The translations under genes were made by a program, and so were the position numbers. This document shows positions 23,531-31,136 of a stretch of 64,000 bases of DNA, piece after piece. The DNA lies in IMG/VR virus record IMGVR_UViG_3300030385_002649, positions 62,001 through 126,000 of that record, one strand, 5' to 3'. Positions within the stretch are counted from its first letter, which is position 1, and each line of letters opens with the position of its first letter. Source of the stretch: a virus. The notes below the pieces were generated by a model. It saw nothing but the letters and a program-made list of their open reading frames with translations, ran no database searches and was not told the origin of the DNA.

Positions 23531-25033
23531 TTAAGCGGGGTTGTGTTGTTGAGAGTAAATGAGTTGTTTGGTTTCTTCGGCGGCTTGTCTTAGTGTAGCC
23601 TCTGTGCCCAGTTCGCCAGTATCATGTGCTAATGCGATGATCGAATCGAGTACTTGAGCGAAGCACTGTTCAACTTGTTTCTTGGAAACAACCTCGTGTT
23701 GTAGTCTTTGAGCGACCATCAGCCTGCAGATTCTGTCCGTCGCGAGGTCTTCCATATACCCATCGAGCAAGACGGCTCCTCTACCATTAATGACGCCATT
23801 TCGGTATCTTACAGACACTCGGATGCAGTCCTGGAGCCCTTCTATAGTCATCGGAAGTGGAGTGGCCCGATCCCACATATCTGAAACATCCAGAAGATCA
23901 GGGATCGGACAATCAGGAATAATGTCTAGCTGATTAAATGCCGGGAATGCGCCAACTGCGATGTCATTCTGATCCGGATGTCCAGTCCAAGCTCCATCGA
24001 ACCCACAAGAGGCTTCATTAGCCTTATCCTTAGCCAGAAGTGTCAAAGCTCGGTCGTTCAATTCCTTATCGGAACGGCTTGGGTAAAGAGCGGTCATCCC
24101 GCCGATAGCGAGAATCCCAAATTCGTGGCATGTTTGGACAAGGTGGTGACGGAGGTTCTGAAAGAAAGCAGCGTCGTGGGGGATGCTGTTTCGGTCTGGG
24201 AGGAGGAATTCCTTCTCGCTATTCCAATCGATCCAGCTAGCCATATAATCCCATCGGCCAAGATTTAAGCCAAGTAGATGGTCTCGCAATTGGCCGATGA
24301 ATCCTCTTAAGTCACATGCCATTGGGTAGGATTCTACAAGGGCCATACATTTGATGTAGTTATCTTCTAGACCAACGGACCTAGCGGCGTGTTTTAGCAC
24401 TTCTGACCACCAGGCAGCTTCGGCTGGGTGTTCAGTCTTTGGAATGTAAATGCATAATGGTTTGTCCATTAGGTCGGGTTTGATGCGCCAAACGAGGTTG
24501 GCGATATCGAAGAGCGGGGCTGAAGTCAATCTACCGTTCACAACTTGGGTTAGGTGTAAGCCTCTGACTCTGCTCCAGACGACTGGATTGCCCGTGATCT
24601 CGTGAGTCTCTCCTCTTTTTTCATAAGATAAGGAGCCATGTAGGGCTTGGACAATGTTATCGTACCCTGTTTGGAGGGACTCCCAATTGTTAGCCATGGA
24701 ATCCTCTAAGTCGAGCATAACGCCTGGCGACCCGGAGTTGATCATTTTAACAACTAGTTCAGCGCTATCCGCTGGTCCGGTCATTTGGTTTCTTTGGTCT
24801 CGACACCAGGTTGGAAGGCTTACTTTCCAGGTTGATTTGCGTCTTGGCGGGGAGCCCGCTTTTTCACATTCACCCCTGGCCTTGGGCTTCCAATCTGGGA
24901 ACTTTTTGGTGCGTTCTAGAATCTCTCTACGTTGTTCTATCGCTTTGAAGGCATGGGCGGAGAATTTACTGTGAAATGACTCGTAGAATTCTAGAAATTC
25001 TGGGTCTACTAAATTGCCAACGTTAGGTTTCAT
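23531..25033 (-). CDS. aceB: Malate synthase A (AceB)
   Basis: The 500-residue protein condenses glyoxylate and acetyl-CoA to malate. Seen blocks: VMLDLEDS near 105-112, SRVRGLHL with Arg157 in the RPRG-like site, the signature RDHLLGLNLGRWDY at 250-263, GFDGAWTGHP at 344-353, and GYMEDLAT at 425-432 with the catalytic Asp429. It is slightly short (the usual length is about 530), so it lacks a few N-terminal residues. Its ATG overlaps the preceding gene by 11 bases. It shares an operon with AceA, which makes its substrate. Confidence 0.94.
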   Translation of the reverse strand: MKPNVGNLVDPEFLEFYESFHSKFSAHAFKAIEQRREILERTKKFPDWKPKARGECEKAGSPPRRKSTWKVSLPTWCRDQRNQMTGPADSAELVVKMINSGSPGVMLDLEDSMANNWESLQTGYDNIVQALHGSLSYEKRGETHEITGNPVVWSRVRGLHLTQVVNGRLTSAPLFDIANLVWRIKPDLMDKPLCIYIPKTEHPAEAAWWSEVLKHAARSVGLEDNYIKCMALVESYPMACDLRGFIGQLRDHLLGLNLGRWDYMASWIDWNSEKEFLLPDRNSIPHDAAFFQNLRHHLVQTCHEFGILAIGGMTALYPSRSDKELNDRALTLLAKDKANEASCGFDGAWTGHPDQNDIAVGAFPAFNQLDIIPDCPIPDLLDVSDMWDRATPLPMTIEGLQDCIRVSVRYRNGVINGRGAVLLDGYMEDLATDRICRLMVAQRLQHEVVSKKQVEQCFAQVLDSIIALAHDTGELGTEATLRQAAEETKQLIYSQQHNPA

Positions 25034-25310
25034 CGTCTTCCTCTTTTTCGATAATTTTTAGAAACCCAATTTTGTGAGCTATTGCTGCCCACAGCTGATC
25101 ACATATTGGTGCATGTGCGACCTCTTGGTATTTCCCGGTTTTAATGTCTTTTCTTAGGGTTTTTAGGTCTAGAACGTTCTTAACTGAACGAGTTACTAGA
25201 ACGTTCTCTTCTTTTTCCACCCAGCCTTTGGGTGTTTCTACAGCGAAATGTCTCCCGTTTCGTTTTACAACTAGTAGGGAGATAGGTTTTGTGAACACCC
25301 ATTCTTTCAT
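25023..25310 (-). CDS. Hypothetical 95-residue protein
   Basis: A small alpha/beta protein (KPISLLVVKRNGRHFAVETP) with an acidic tail (EKEEDDET). It lies between the DUF4254-like gene (which ends at 25311, next to its ATG) and malate synthase (11-base overlap), so it is part of the same operon. No family recognised. Confidence 0.6.
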   Translation of the reverse strand: MKEWVFTKPISLLVVKRNGRHFAVETPKGWVEKEENVLVTRSVKNVLDLKTLRKDIKTGKYQEVAHAPICDQLWAAIAHKIGFLKIIEKEEDDET

Positions 25311-25751
25311 TTAGTAATTCTTCCATTTAGGCTGGTAGAGCTTTTTTTTCTCCTCTTCAGTCATAGAGAGTTGTTCGACGTTGAGCTTGTCGATTTCGTC
25401 CATTAGTTGGTTACGCTGAAGGTTGAGGTCGCACGCTCTTTTTAAAATATGGCGGACACGATCTGGGTCATCTCCAAATTCTTCAGCCCACTCGTCCGGG
25501 GTCATTCTGCGAAACCTGTAGAGGTCGTCTTGAGCGTGCCACATTCTTACAGTAACAATTGAAAGTTTGTCAGTTAAGGAGCCAATTGTGTCCATTTCTT
25601 CCCTCTTGCCTTCTAATTCTACCGGGTTGCACGGGCTGTCATTGAACAAATTATGTAGAGTGGAATGAAACCACTCTACAAGGTGCTCGGAGTCTAATTT
25701 TTTAACTGCTGCGCTCTCAGCGCGCTCTGCCAAAATTGAGTAGTTTAACAT
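25311..25751 (-). CDS. DUF4254-like protein
   Basis: The 146-residue helical protein has the features of DUF4254: TIGSLTDKLSIVTVRMWHAQ followed by DDLYRFR, and a later segment LKRACDLNLQRNQLMDEID. DUF4254 genes often sit beside surface-polysaccharide glycosyltransferases, consistent with this island. It is the first gene of the minus-strand aceB-aceA operon. The identification is by eye and needs a profile search to confirm. Confidence 0.6.
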   Translation of the reverse strand: MLNYSILAERAESAAVKKLDSEHLVEWFHSTLHNLFNDSPCNPVELEGKREEMDTIGSLTDKLSIVTVRMWHAQDDLYRFRRMTPDEWAEEFGDDPDRVRHILKRACDLNLQRNQLMDEIDKLNVEQLSMTEEEKKKLYQPKWKNY

Positions 25752-25769
25752 TAGGACAACCAGTATCTG

Positions 25770-26438
25770 ATGGCTATGAAATCAGAATCTAAGATATTTA
25801 TTCTCGGTTCGAGTGGGTTCGCCCATGAAATTAAGGACTATTTCTTAGAGTATTACAGAGCTAAGAGACCGAAGGGGCAAATAGCGGACCTTTACGTTAA
25901 TCATGTTGGGTTGCACGAACCTGAGTTCTATTTTGTTGGTCCTGACGGCATGTCTGTGAAAGAATATCACGCGGCCCTAAATGCCAGTCTGTCCAAGCCT
26001 ACCTTCTCTATTATGGGGTCTGGCAAGTGTTCTGTTAAGATTAAAATGCTAGAAGAGATTAGGGGACATATTATTAGTATGGTGCACCCTACCTCGCATG
26101 TTATTTCCGCTAAGATCGGTTCTGGGAGCATCATTGCCCCCGGAAGCGTGGTAGCCCCTAGAGCGGTGGTCGGAGACCATTGTCTTGTAAATTACAACGC
26201 CACAATCGGCCATGATGCTATTGTTGGAGATCTATCTGTTGTGTCTCCTAACGCGTCTATCGGAGGATCTTGTGTGCTGGGTCGCGGTGTCCATATTGGT
26301 TCTAATGCTTCGGTACGAGAAGGATTAAAAATTGGTGAAGGCGCAACGGTGGGTATGGGAGCGGTAGTAATTAAAGATGTCCCCTCTGGTGTAACCGTCG
26401 TTGGCGTGCCCGCTAGAACACTTATAAAGGAGAATTAA
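25770..26438 (+). CDS. NeuD/PglD-type sugar acyltransferase
   Basis: The 222-residue protein has an N-terminal Rossmann-like half (FILGSSGFAHEIKDYF) and a left-handed beta-helix of hexapeptide repeats (IGSGSIIAPGSVVAPRAVVG, VGDLSVVSPNASIGG, IGEGATVGMGAVV). This is the NeuD/PglD layout; they acetylate amino sugars or sialic acids using acetyl-CoA. It begins 18 bases from a divergent gene. It fits the neighbouring aminotransferase and CMP-ulosonate genes. Confidence 0.85.
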   Translation: MAMKSESKIFILGSSGFAHEIKDYFLEYYRAKRPKGQIADLYVNHVGLHEPEFYFVGPDGMSVKEYHAALNASLSKPTFSIMGSGKCSVKIKMLEEIRGHIISMVHPTSHVISAKIGSGSIIAPGSVVAPRAVVGDHCLVNYNATIGHDAIVGDLSVVSPNASIGGSCVLGRGVHIGSNASVREGLKIGEGATVGMGAVVIKDVPSGVTVVGVPARTLIKEN

Positions 26439-26663
26439 ATGAGTGACGAGGAAACTGTTGTTGAAGTTGATAAGTTGGCCGGAACAAAGCTCGGAGAGCT
26501 ACGTGATTTGGTCGCTAGTTTAGAAGAGGATTACCTCAAGGGTTGCGCAGGCGTTAAGACAGCCGCACGACGAGTAAGAAAAGGAGTCCAAAGCTTGGAC
26601 ACTATGCGTTCTGACATTCGTACCGAGCTTTTGTCCGCTATGAAGAAAGACAAAGAAGATTAA
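26439..26663 (+). CDS. Histone H1-like Hc1-type small protein
   Basis: The 74-residue helical protein has LGELRDLVASLEEDYLKG, then GVKTAARRVRKGVQSLDTM and IRTELLSAMKK. This closely resembles the Hc1 (PF07432-type) histone H1-like family of bacteria, which compacts DNA; here the basic region is short and the C-terminal repeats are missing. It could organise phage DNA. The start has an AAGGAG site and abuts the NeuD stop. Confidence 0.7.
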   Translation: MSDEETVVEVDKLAGTKLGELRDLVASLEEDYLKGCAGVKTAARRVRKGVQSLDTMRSDIRTELLSAMKKDKED

Positions 26664-27273
26664 CCTTCTACCTTACATAACTCCTGCGCTCAGTTTAGAA
26701 GACTCCATTGCTATAGTGGGTTCTAGTGGGAGACTGCTAGAAACCGATTTTGGTGATAGAATCGACAAATACGCAGAAATAGTAAGGTTTAATAGAGCCC
26801 CCGTAGAGGGCTGGGAAGCAAAAGTCGGATCTAAAACGACCCTAAGAGTTCTGAATAGGCCGACTTTTGCTTCTGCTCCCCTTCTTCGCTGGTCCGACGA
26901 CATTGAGTTCGCTAAAAAGATAAAAGATTCTAGGATCCTTGTTGGCGCTCATACTCAAGGTCTAGTAAAAGCAAGAGACAAATACGTTGACCCTAGTAAC
27001 GAATTATATGTGTTTAACCACGGAAAAGTGGTACAAGCCGCCCATAAAGCGAAATACATATTGACATCACCAACCATTGGATTCCAAATCGTCTTTCTGC
27101 TAGTTGCAGCAGGATTGAAACCCCACTTGTATGGTTTCGATTTTGAAGAAGGACGACCAAGAGACCATTATTGGCACGAACGACCACCTGGCTCTTGGTC
27201 TCACAATTTAGAAGCCGAAATGAAAGTAATGAGGGACCTAGTCTCCAAAGGAAAGGTTAATTTAATCCAATGA
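26659..27273 (+). CDS. GT29 sialyltransferase-like glycosyltransferase
   Basis: The reading frame is open from 26644, but no ATG lies before the conserved core. GTG 26716 would give 185 residues and cut the first beta strand (SIAIV), so ATT 26659 or another non-standard start is possible. The core shows an L-type sialylmotif (IAIVGSSGRLLETDFGDRI, then VRFNRAP and VGSKTT) and an S-type motif (SPTIGFQIVFLLVAAGLK, YGFDF, with HYWH and a terminal SHNLEAE). This is the eukaryote-like GT29 fold, which uses CMP-activated acidic sugars. It is 1.0 kb from the CMP-ulosonate synthesis genes, so it is the likely transferase for that sugar. Only a few bacterial or phage examples are known to me. Confidence 0.72.
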   Translation: MNLLPYITPALSLEDSIAIVGSSGRLLETDFGDRIDKYAEIVRFNRAPVEGWEAKVGSKTTLRVLNRPTFASAPLLRWSDDIEFAKKIKDSRILVGAHTQGLVKARDKYVDPSNELYVFNHGKVVQAAHKAKYILTSPTIGFQIVFLLVAAGLKPHLYGFDFEEGRPRDHYWHERPPGSWSHNLEAEMKVMRDLVSKGKVNLIQ

Positions 27274-27671
27274 AGAAATTTCTAATCGCGGCTCTCGCCG
27301 CCATGTGCATCGGCACTCTCACTATAGCAGCAACGTCCCCCTCAAGGAGCGGCGCACGAAGTAGTGGTGCCGTTGATGTAGCACAAATTGCCAGCAATTG
27401 TGTTGTTACTGGCCTCATATCAGGCCCTAAAATCAAGCACAGCGCTATTGTTAACGATACGATCATATGGCAAGGAAAAATTTATGCCGTTGACGCCAAA
27501 ACCGGAAAGATCCGTGCATGGCTTAAAAGCGATAAGAAAGCTCGTACAACATCTGTCGAATTGACAAACGTTTCAGGGAAAAAAGCAACTTTTATCGTCA
27601 CGGAAAGGTTTAAAGACGACTTCGTGATCAATCATTTTTTTCATAAAGTTATTAAGCGGTCAAAACGATAA
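27270..27671 (+). CDS. Secreted hypothetical protein
   Basis: The 133-residue product has a Sec signal peptide (KKFLIAALAAMCIGTLTIAA) and a small beta-rich domain (CVVTGLISGPKIKHSAIVND, ATFIVTERF). The start overlaps the GT29 stop (ATGA). It is probably periplasmic or exported. Function unknown. It converges with the methyltransferase gene over 20 bases. Confidence 0.65.
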   Translation: MKKFLIAALAAMCIGTLTIAATSPSRSGARSSGAVDVAQIASNCVVTGLISGPKIKHSAIVNDTIIWQGKIYAVDAKTGKIRAWLKSDKKARTTSVELTNVSGKKATFIVTERFKDDFVINHFFHKVIKRSKR

Positions 27672-28272
27672 AAGCGATTTTCTGGCCGCTGGCTGGAGCG
27701 ATAGATTCTTTCCAGTAAGTTATCTTATGCTCTGGCAGAGCTTCTTTAATTTGTTTTCGGCCAAGATGTAAACCATTAAGATAATTGCGAGCAGCGAAAT
27801 AATTCTTGCTCTCAACGACTTTATCGGCTAACTTAATCTGGATAGCGATATGCTTGGGTGAAAGTTCCCTCCACTTTTGGGACACTTTCACCCAATATTC
27901 GTATGAAGGAAAGTGCTGGATTACGGAATAGCACAAAATCAGGTCGATCTTGTCCTCGACTTCAACATCTTCGGGGTTTCCGACATGTATCGTCTTGCAT
28001 TCCTTGCCTATAAAACGTTGAGCCTCAGTTAAACTAGCCTCACTAATATCCACAAGAGTGACATCAAAATGTTGAGAAAGCTCTTTAGCCAAAAGACCGC
28101 CGCCACAGCCCCAGTCCAAGGCAGTTTTAACTTCATCAAGATCAATCTGACTCAATACGTGAGATCTAACCCTATTGATGTGATCAGCAACCTTTTTCAT
28201 GGGCATGTGATCCACAAAGTGCTTATGGTTTAGGGTGACTTTAGTGTCCCAGTGTTTTCTTAGTTTATCCAT
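27652..28272 (-). CDS. Class I SAM-dependent methyltransferase
   Basis: The 206-residue protein has the SAM-binding motif I (ALDWGCGGGLLA), motif II-like (VTLVDISEASL) and motif IV-like (ILCYSVIQHFP). The substrate is not defined by sequence. Its ATG overlaps the CMP-ulosonate cytidylyltransferase stop by 8 bases, so it may methylate the acidic sugar or its product. Confidence 0.8.
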   Translation of the reverse strand: MDKLRKHWDTKVTLNHKHFVDHMPMKKVADHINRVRSHVLSQIDLDEVKTALDWGCGGGLLAKELSQHFDVTLVDISEASLTEAQRFIGKECKTIHVGNPEDVEVEDKIDLILCYSVIQHFPSYEYWVKVSQKWRELSPKHIAIQIKLADKVVESKNYFAARNYLNGLHLGRKQIKEALPEHKITYWKESIAPASGQKIAFIVLTA

Positions 28273-28951
28273 TTAATATTAGCTCAGCAATCTTAAAATC
28301 TAGTAAAGTGTCGATATCGACAGAATCTTCTATAGGCATGTGGTAGTTCGCTACTCTACCTTTAAAGAAATTACGGTCTCTGATGAATGATTCCATTCTA
28401 CGCAAATAGATCGCACCGTTTGGCCTTATAACTGAAGAATGGTCTTGAGACCTAGTGTTTCCAGTTATAAAAGGCAAAGACTGGTCGGAACAATGAACGA
28501 AACCGTCTGGATCAACTACAAGCCCTAAAGTTGGTGGAAATTCATAGTCCGTTGTACTAATAACTCCGTCTAAACTAGGGTCTTCCTCTAACAAAGCCAT
28601 GGCATCCATCACATCCACTTGACCTCGAAACGGAGCAGTGGGAAGAAACAATCCAACAACATCGTAATCATTGTACTCTTGAGATGCGACAAGATTGATA
28701 ACAGTTTCAAGGACCGTCGACTTATCTCCTGATAAAGCAGCGCTACGCTTTAAAGGAGTAACCCCTTCTATAGATCCTCCTACTTTTAGAATGTCGTCAG
28801 AGTCTGATGTTAGGATGACCGTGTGCGCTTCATCAACGACGGCCTCTAGGGTCCACTGAATTAGCGGCTTTCCTCCTAGAGGCCGGATGTTTTTGCCGGG
28901 CAACCTTTTTGACCCACCTCGGGCGGGCACTATTGCTAGGAGCTTAACCAT
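28265..28951 (-). CDS. CMP-acyl-ulosonate cytidylyltransferase (NeuA/KdsB superfamily)
   Basis: The 228-residue enzyme starts LLAIVPARGGSKRLPGKN with the cytidylyltransferase signature, then GGKPLIQWTL. It is more like NeuA (CMP-sialate or related 3-deoxy-ulosonate) than KdsB, whose signature is PARYASTRLPGKP. It activates an eight- or nine-carbon acidic sugar with CTP. It overlaps kdsA by 16 bases upstream, so the two are one unit. The sugar is either Kdo or a related ulosonate. Confidence 0.85.
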   Translation of the reverse strand: MVKLLAIVPARGGSKRLPGKNIRPLGGKPLIQWTLEAVVDEAHTVILTSDSDDILKVGGSIEGVTPLKRSAALSGDKSTVLETVINLVASQEYNDYDVVGLFLPTAPFRGQVDVMDAMALLEEDPSLDGVISTTDYEFPPTLGLVVDPDGFVHCSDQSLPFITGNTRSQDHSSVIRPNGAIYLRRMESFIRDRNFFKGRVANYHMPIEDSVDIDTLLDFKIAELILNG

Positions 28952-29730
28952 TTCTGTGTTGCCAAAACCTTTTCAACTTCATCATAAGTCTTTATTAGAT
29001 TTTCGACTTTATCCAGGTACAACTGGCAGTCTCCATCAGAAACAGCCTTCCGAGGCTCCGGGTGGCATTCAGCGAAAATACCGCTATACTCATAAGCGAG
29101 AGAAGCGATCATATACTTAGCGGCAAGTTCTCTGTCCCCACCGGTAAAATCGCCCTTTTTGCGTTGAGTAGAGTGGGTGCAATCTAGGATCACTCTATCA
29201 TAGTGCTTCGACATTTCTTCGGCAGCGCCAAAATCAACGATTAATTGATTATACCCAAAGAACGTACCTCTTTCAGTGATCCAAACTTCACAGTCAGGGT
29301 TCTCGGCTTTTACCTTGCCAACAAAGTGTTTCGTGCTGTCCGGATTAATCCATTGGCCCTTCTTGATGTTCACCTTGTCGAAGCATTTTCCGGACTCGAT
29401 TAGAAGGTCGGTTTGGCGGCACAGAAAGGCTGGGATCTGGCATAGTTCGACGCCTTGGTCGGCAATGAGCTTAGCTTGATGACACTCGTGGATGTCCGTG
29501 GTCAGTCTAATTCCTGGAAACTCTTCTCGGACTTTTTCCATTAATCGGAGGGACTCGTCGATACCAGGACCCCTACCTCCATCAACTGCGGTTCTGTTGG
29601 CCTTGTCGAAAGAAGCTTTGTAGTACCAGTCTCTCCCATCCATGAACTTGGTTAGTTCTTCGGCACACTTCAAGTAAAGATGCTCGTTTTCCATGGAGCA
29701 TGGCCCCAAAATCCAGACTTTATCCGACAT
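28936..29730 (-). CDS. kdsA: 3-deoxy-8-phosphooctulonate synthase (KdsA), metal-dependent type
   Basis: I chose the start MSDKVWILGPC at 29730, which gives 264 residues; an upstream in-frame ATG would add 11. The enzyme condenses arabinose 5-phosphate with PEP to Kdo-8-phosphate. Blocks: GPCSMENE with Cys11, KASFDKANRT, GPGIDESLRL, TTDIHE, QIPAFLCRQTDLL, VNIKKGQW and ITERGTFFGY. Cys11 in the GPC position is the metal ligand of class II KDO8P synthases; metal-independent enzymes have Asn there. The C-terminal metal ligands His and Asp also appear (AECHPEP). It overlaps the aldolase gene by 11 bases. Confidence 0.9.
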   Translation of the reverse strand: MSDKVWILGPCSMENEHLYLKCAEELTKFMDGRDWYYKASFDKANRTAVDGGRGPGIDESLRLMEKVREEFPGIRLTTDIHECHQAKLIADQGVELCQIPAFLCRQTDLLIESGKCFDKVNIKKGQWINPDSTKHFVGKVKAENPDCEVWITERGTFFGYNQLIVDFGAAEEMSKHYDRVILDCTHSTQRKKGDFTGGDRELAAKYMIASLAYEYSGIFAECHPEPRKAVSDGDCQLYLDKVENLIKTYDEVEKVLATQKWLSS

Positions 29731-30637
29731 ATGAATCCCATCTTCTTTCAATATCATCAACAACGCCTCTTACTCTGAGTTGTTGTTCTCTTGTAACTTC
29801 GCTAAAAGGCGCCCTATTTTCAGTAGGCAGCAATTGTTTATAATTTAGAGCGGATTGCAACGCTTTATGCCATCCGATTTTCTTGAACACATTAAACAAA
29901 GGTTCTTCAAATTTAGTAACAATGTCGTGTGCTACCGCCAAATCACCAGCCGTAAACTCTTCCAAAAACCGGTCTTCAATTTCAGGAAAAATGTTTCCAA
30001 TCCCGCCAAGGAAAGTCTGCGCACCAGCGGGCCCTGTCAGCAAGAATCTCCTGCAGCTACCGCCAGCGGGGAAGATGAGAAAATCATCATCGGCCAATCT
30101 AGAAACATCATAGGCGAGCGCGAGCTTAGAACTTTCCTCTTTCATGCCTATGATGTTAGGGTGTTTTTTCAGTTTTTCGACTATTTGTGGTGTATAATCG
30201 TACATGCCGCCTAGAGCGTGTCGCATAAACATTCCGTGAATCATAACTGGCACTTCAGAACGGTCAGCGGCCCAATAGAAGTAATTCACAACGCTTTCAT
30301 CGTCGTAATACCTGTCAGGATAAAACAGGAGAATCGCATCTGGCTTGATTGCGTTAGCGAACTCTAGTTCTCTAGATAAGTGTTTGTTAGCTAATGGCGG
30401 GAGACCCATAATGAACGAACCTTGAAACTCTGAGCATAGCTCGTTCATTTCTTGGAGTTCAAATTCGTCCAGCAAGTTAAATCTTGTAGTTCCGGCTGTT
30501 GTTAGGATTGTTTTGGCTCCTTCTCTGTGAAGGTAATTGAGGTATCCTTTTATAGAGGCGCTGGACAATTCCCTTTCGCTAAATGCGGGGGGAATTGGAT
30601 ATATAACGCCTTCGCTCAATTTTTCAATGTTGGACAT
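29720..30637 (-). CDS. DapA/NanA-type class I aldolase
   Basis: This 305-residue TIM-barrel enzyme forms a Schiff base at Lys166 in NIIGMKEES. GTTRFNLLDEFE near 50 is the altered GTTGE loop. The conserved YN after the strand near residue 133 (as in PxLLYN) is replaced here by IH (VPVMIHGMF), so a catalytic Tyr seems to be missing. N-acetylneuraminate lyase or a 2-keto-3-deoxy aldolase is plausible. It is co-transcribed with KdsA and a HAD phosphatase, so it may make or remove a pathway intermediate. Confidence 0.72.
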   Translation of the reverse strand: MSNIEKLSEGVIYPIPPAFSERELSSASIKGYLNYLHREGAKTILTTAGTTRFNLLDEFELQEMNELCSEFQGSFIMGLPPLANKHLSRELEFANAIKPDAILLFYPDRYYDDESVVNYFYWAADRSEVPVMIHGMFMRHALGGMYDYTPQIVEKLKKHPNIIGMKEESSKLALAYDVSRLADDDFLIFPAGGSCRRFLLTGPAGAQTFLGGIGNIFPEIEDRFLEEFTAGDLAVAHDIVTKFEEPLFNVFKKIGWHKALQSALNYKQLLPTENRAPFSEVTREQQLRVRGVVDDIERRWDSYVG

Positions 30638-31082
30638 GAGTAGCGATCACCTTTGAAACCGTCTTGGCAACTTTAATGTTTTCAAGTTTGTCATCGTAAA
30701 AGTAAATCTCATCGTATTCTTCGCTGGCGCACTTTTGAAGGACCTCAAGTTTCTTTTGAGGCACGTCTTCTCTTGTTCCTAGTCCTACGAGAATGTCGAA
30801 TAGATTTCCTTTTTTGTTTTCCGCTAGCCAGTAGGCAATTTGTTTAGCGCTTCGCCCAGATAGGATCATGTTATCACCCATTTTGCTGGTTGCGGCTACT
30901 TGTTTCCACATTTTTTGATACGGTTTGCATAAGTCCGCAACTTTGTATCCTATATCGCTATCAGCGAAACATAGGGCACCGGCTTTCGCCTCGTCCATCC
31001 AATCGTTCTCAATCAACACATCGTGAGTATTGACAAGGGTGTCATCGAAATCATATACATACAATCTTGATTTTGGATCCAT
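30624..31082 (-). CDS. HAD-family phosphatase
   Basis: The 152-residue protein has nucleophile motif DFDDTLV (Asp11, Asp13), the motif II-like MILSGRS and motif IV FYDDKLENI. HAD phosphatases of this compact size include KdsC (Kdo-8-P phosphatase) and nucleic-acid repair phosphatases (Swiss-army-knife or PNKP type). Since it is the first gene of the kdsA unit, KdsC-like function is an attractive guess, but the sequence alone does not separate the two. It overlaps the aldolase gene by 14 bases. Confidence 0.75.
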   Translation of the reverse strand: MDPKSRLYVYDFDDTLVNTHDVLIENDWMDEAKAGALCFADSDIGYKVADLCKPYQKMWKQVAATSKMGDNMILSGRSAKQIAYWLAENKKGNLFDILVGLGTREDVPQKKLEVLQKCASEEYDEIYFYDDKLENIKVAKTVSKVIATHVQH

Positions 31083-31136
31083 AAACTAAATACTCAGGAA
31101 ACACGCAAAGTTAAATTAAACCCCTAAAGAGGACAC

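Noticed and set aside
22236-25033. Host chromosome contamination as the explanation for aceBA
   Set aside because: The genes are overlapped or closely spaced with phage-like neighbours, and a paralogue of the downstream lipoprotein is found elsewhere in the window. It cannot be fully excluded without reads, so the check is listed.
28936-29763. NeuB (sialic acid synthase) as the identity of this gene
   Set aside because: The KASFDKANR, GPGxxE, QIPAFLxRQTDLL and TERGTxFGY blocks are those of KdsA, and the size and metal Cys11 fit KDO8P synthase, not NeuB.
30624-31082. Firm assignment as KdsC
   Set aside because: The HAD motifs are generic and the protein is shorter than KdsC; a repair-type HAD phosphatase fits equally, so only HAD phosphatase is claimed.
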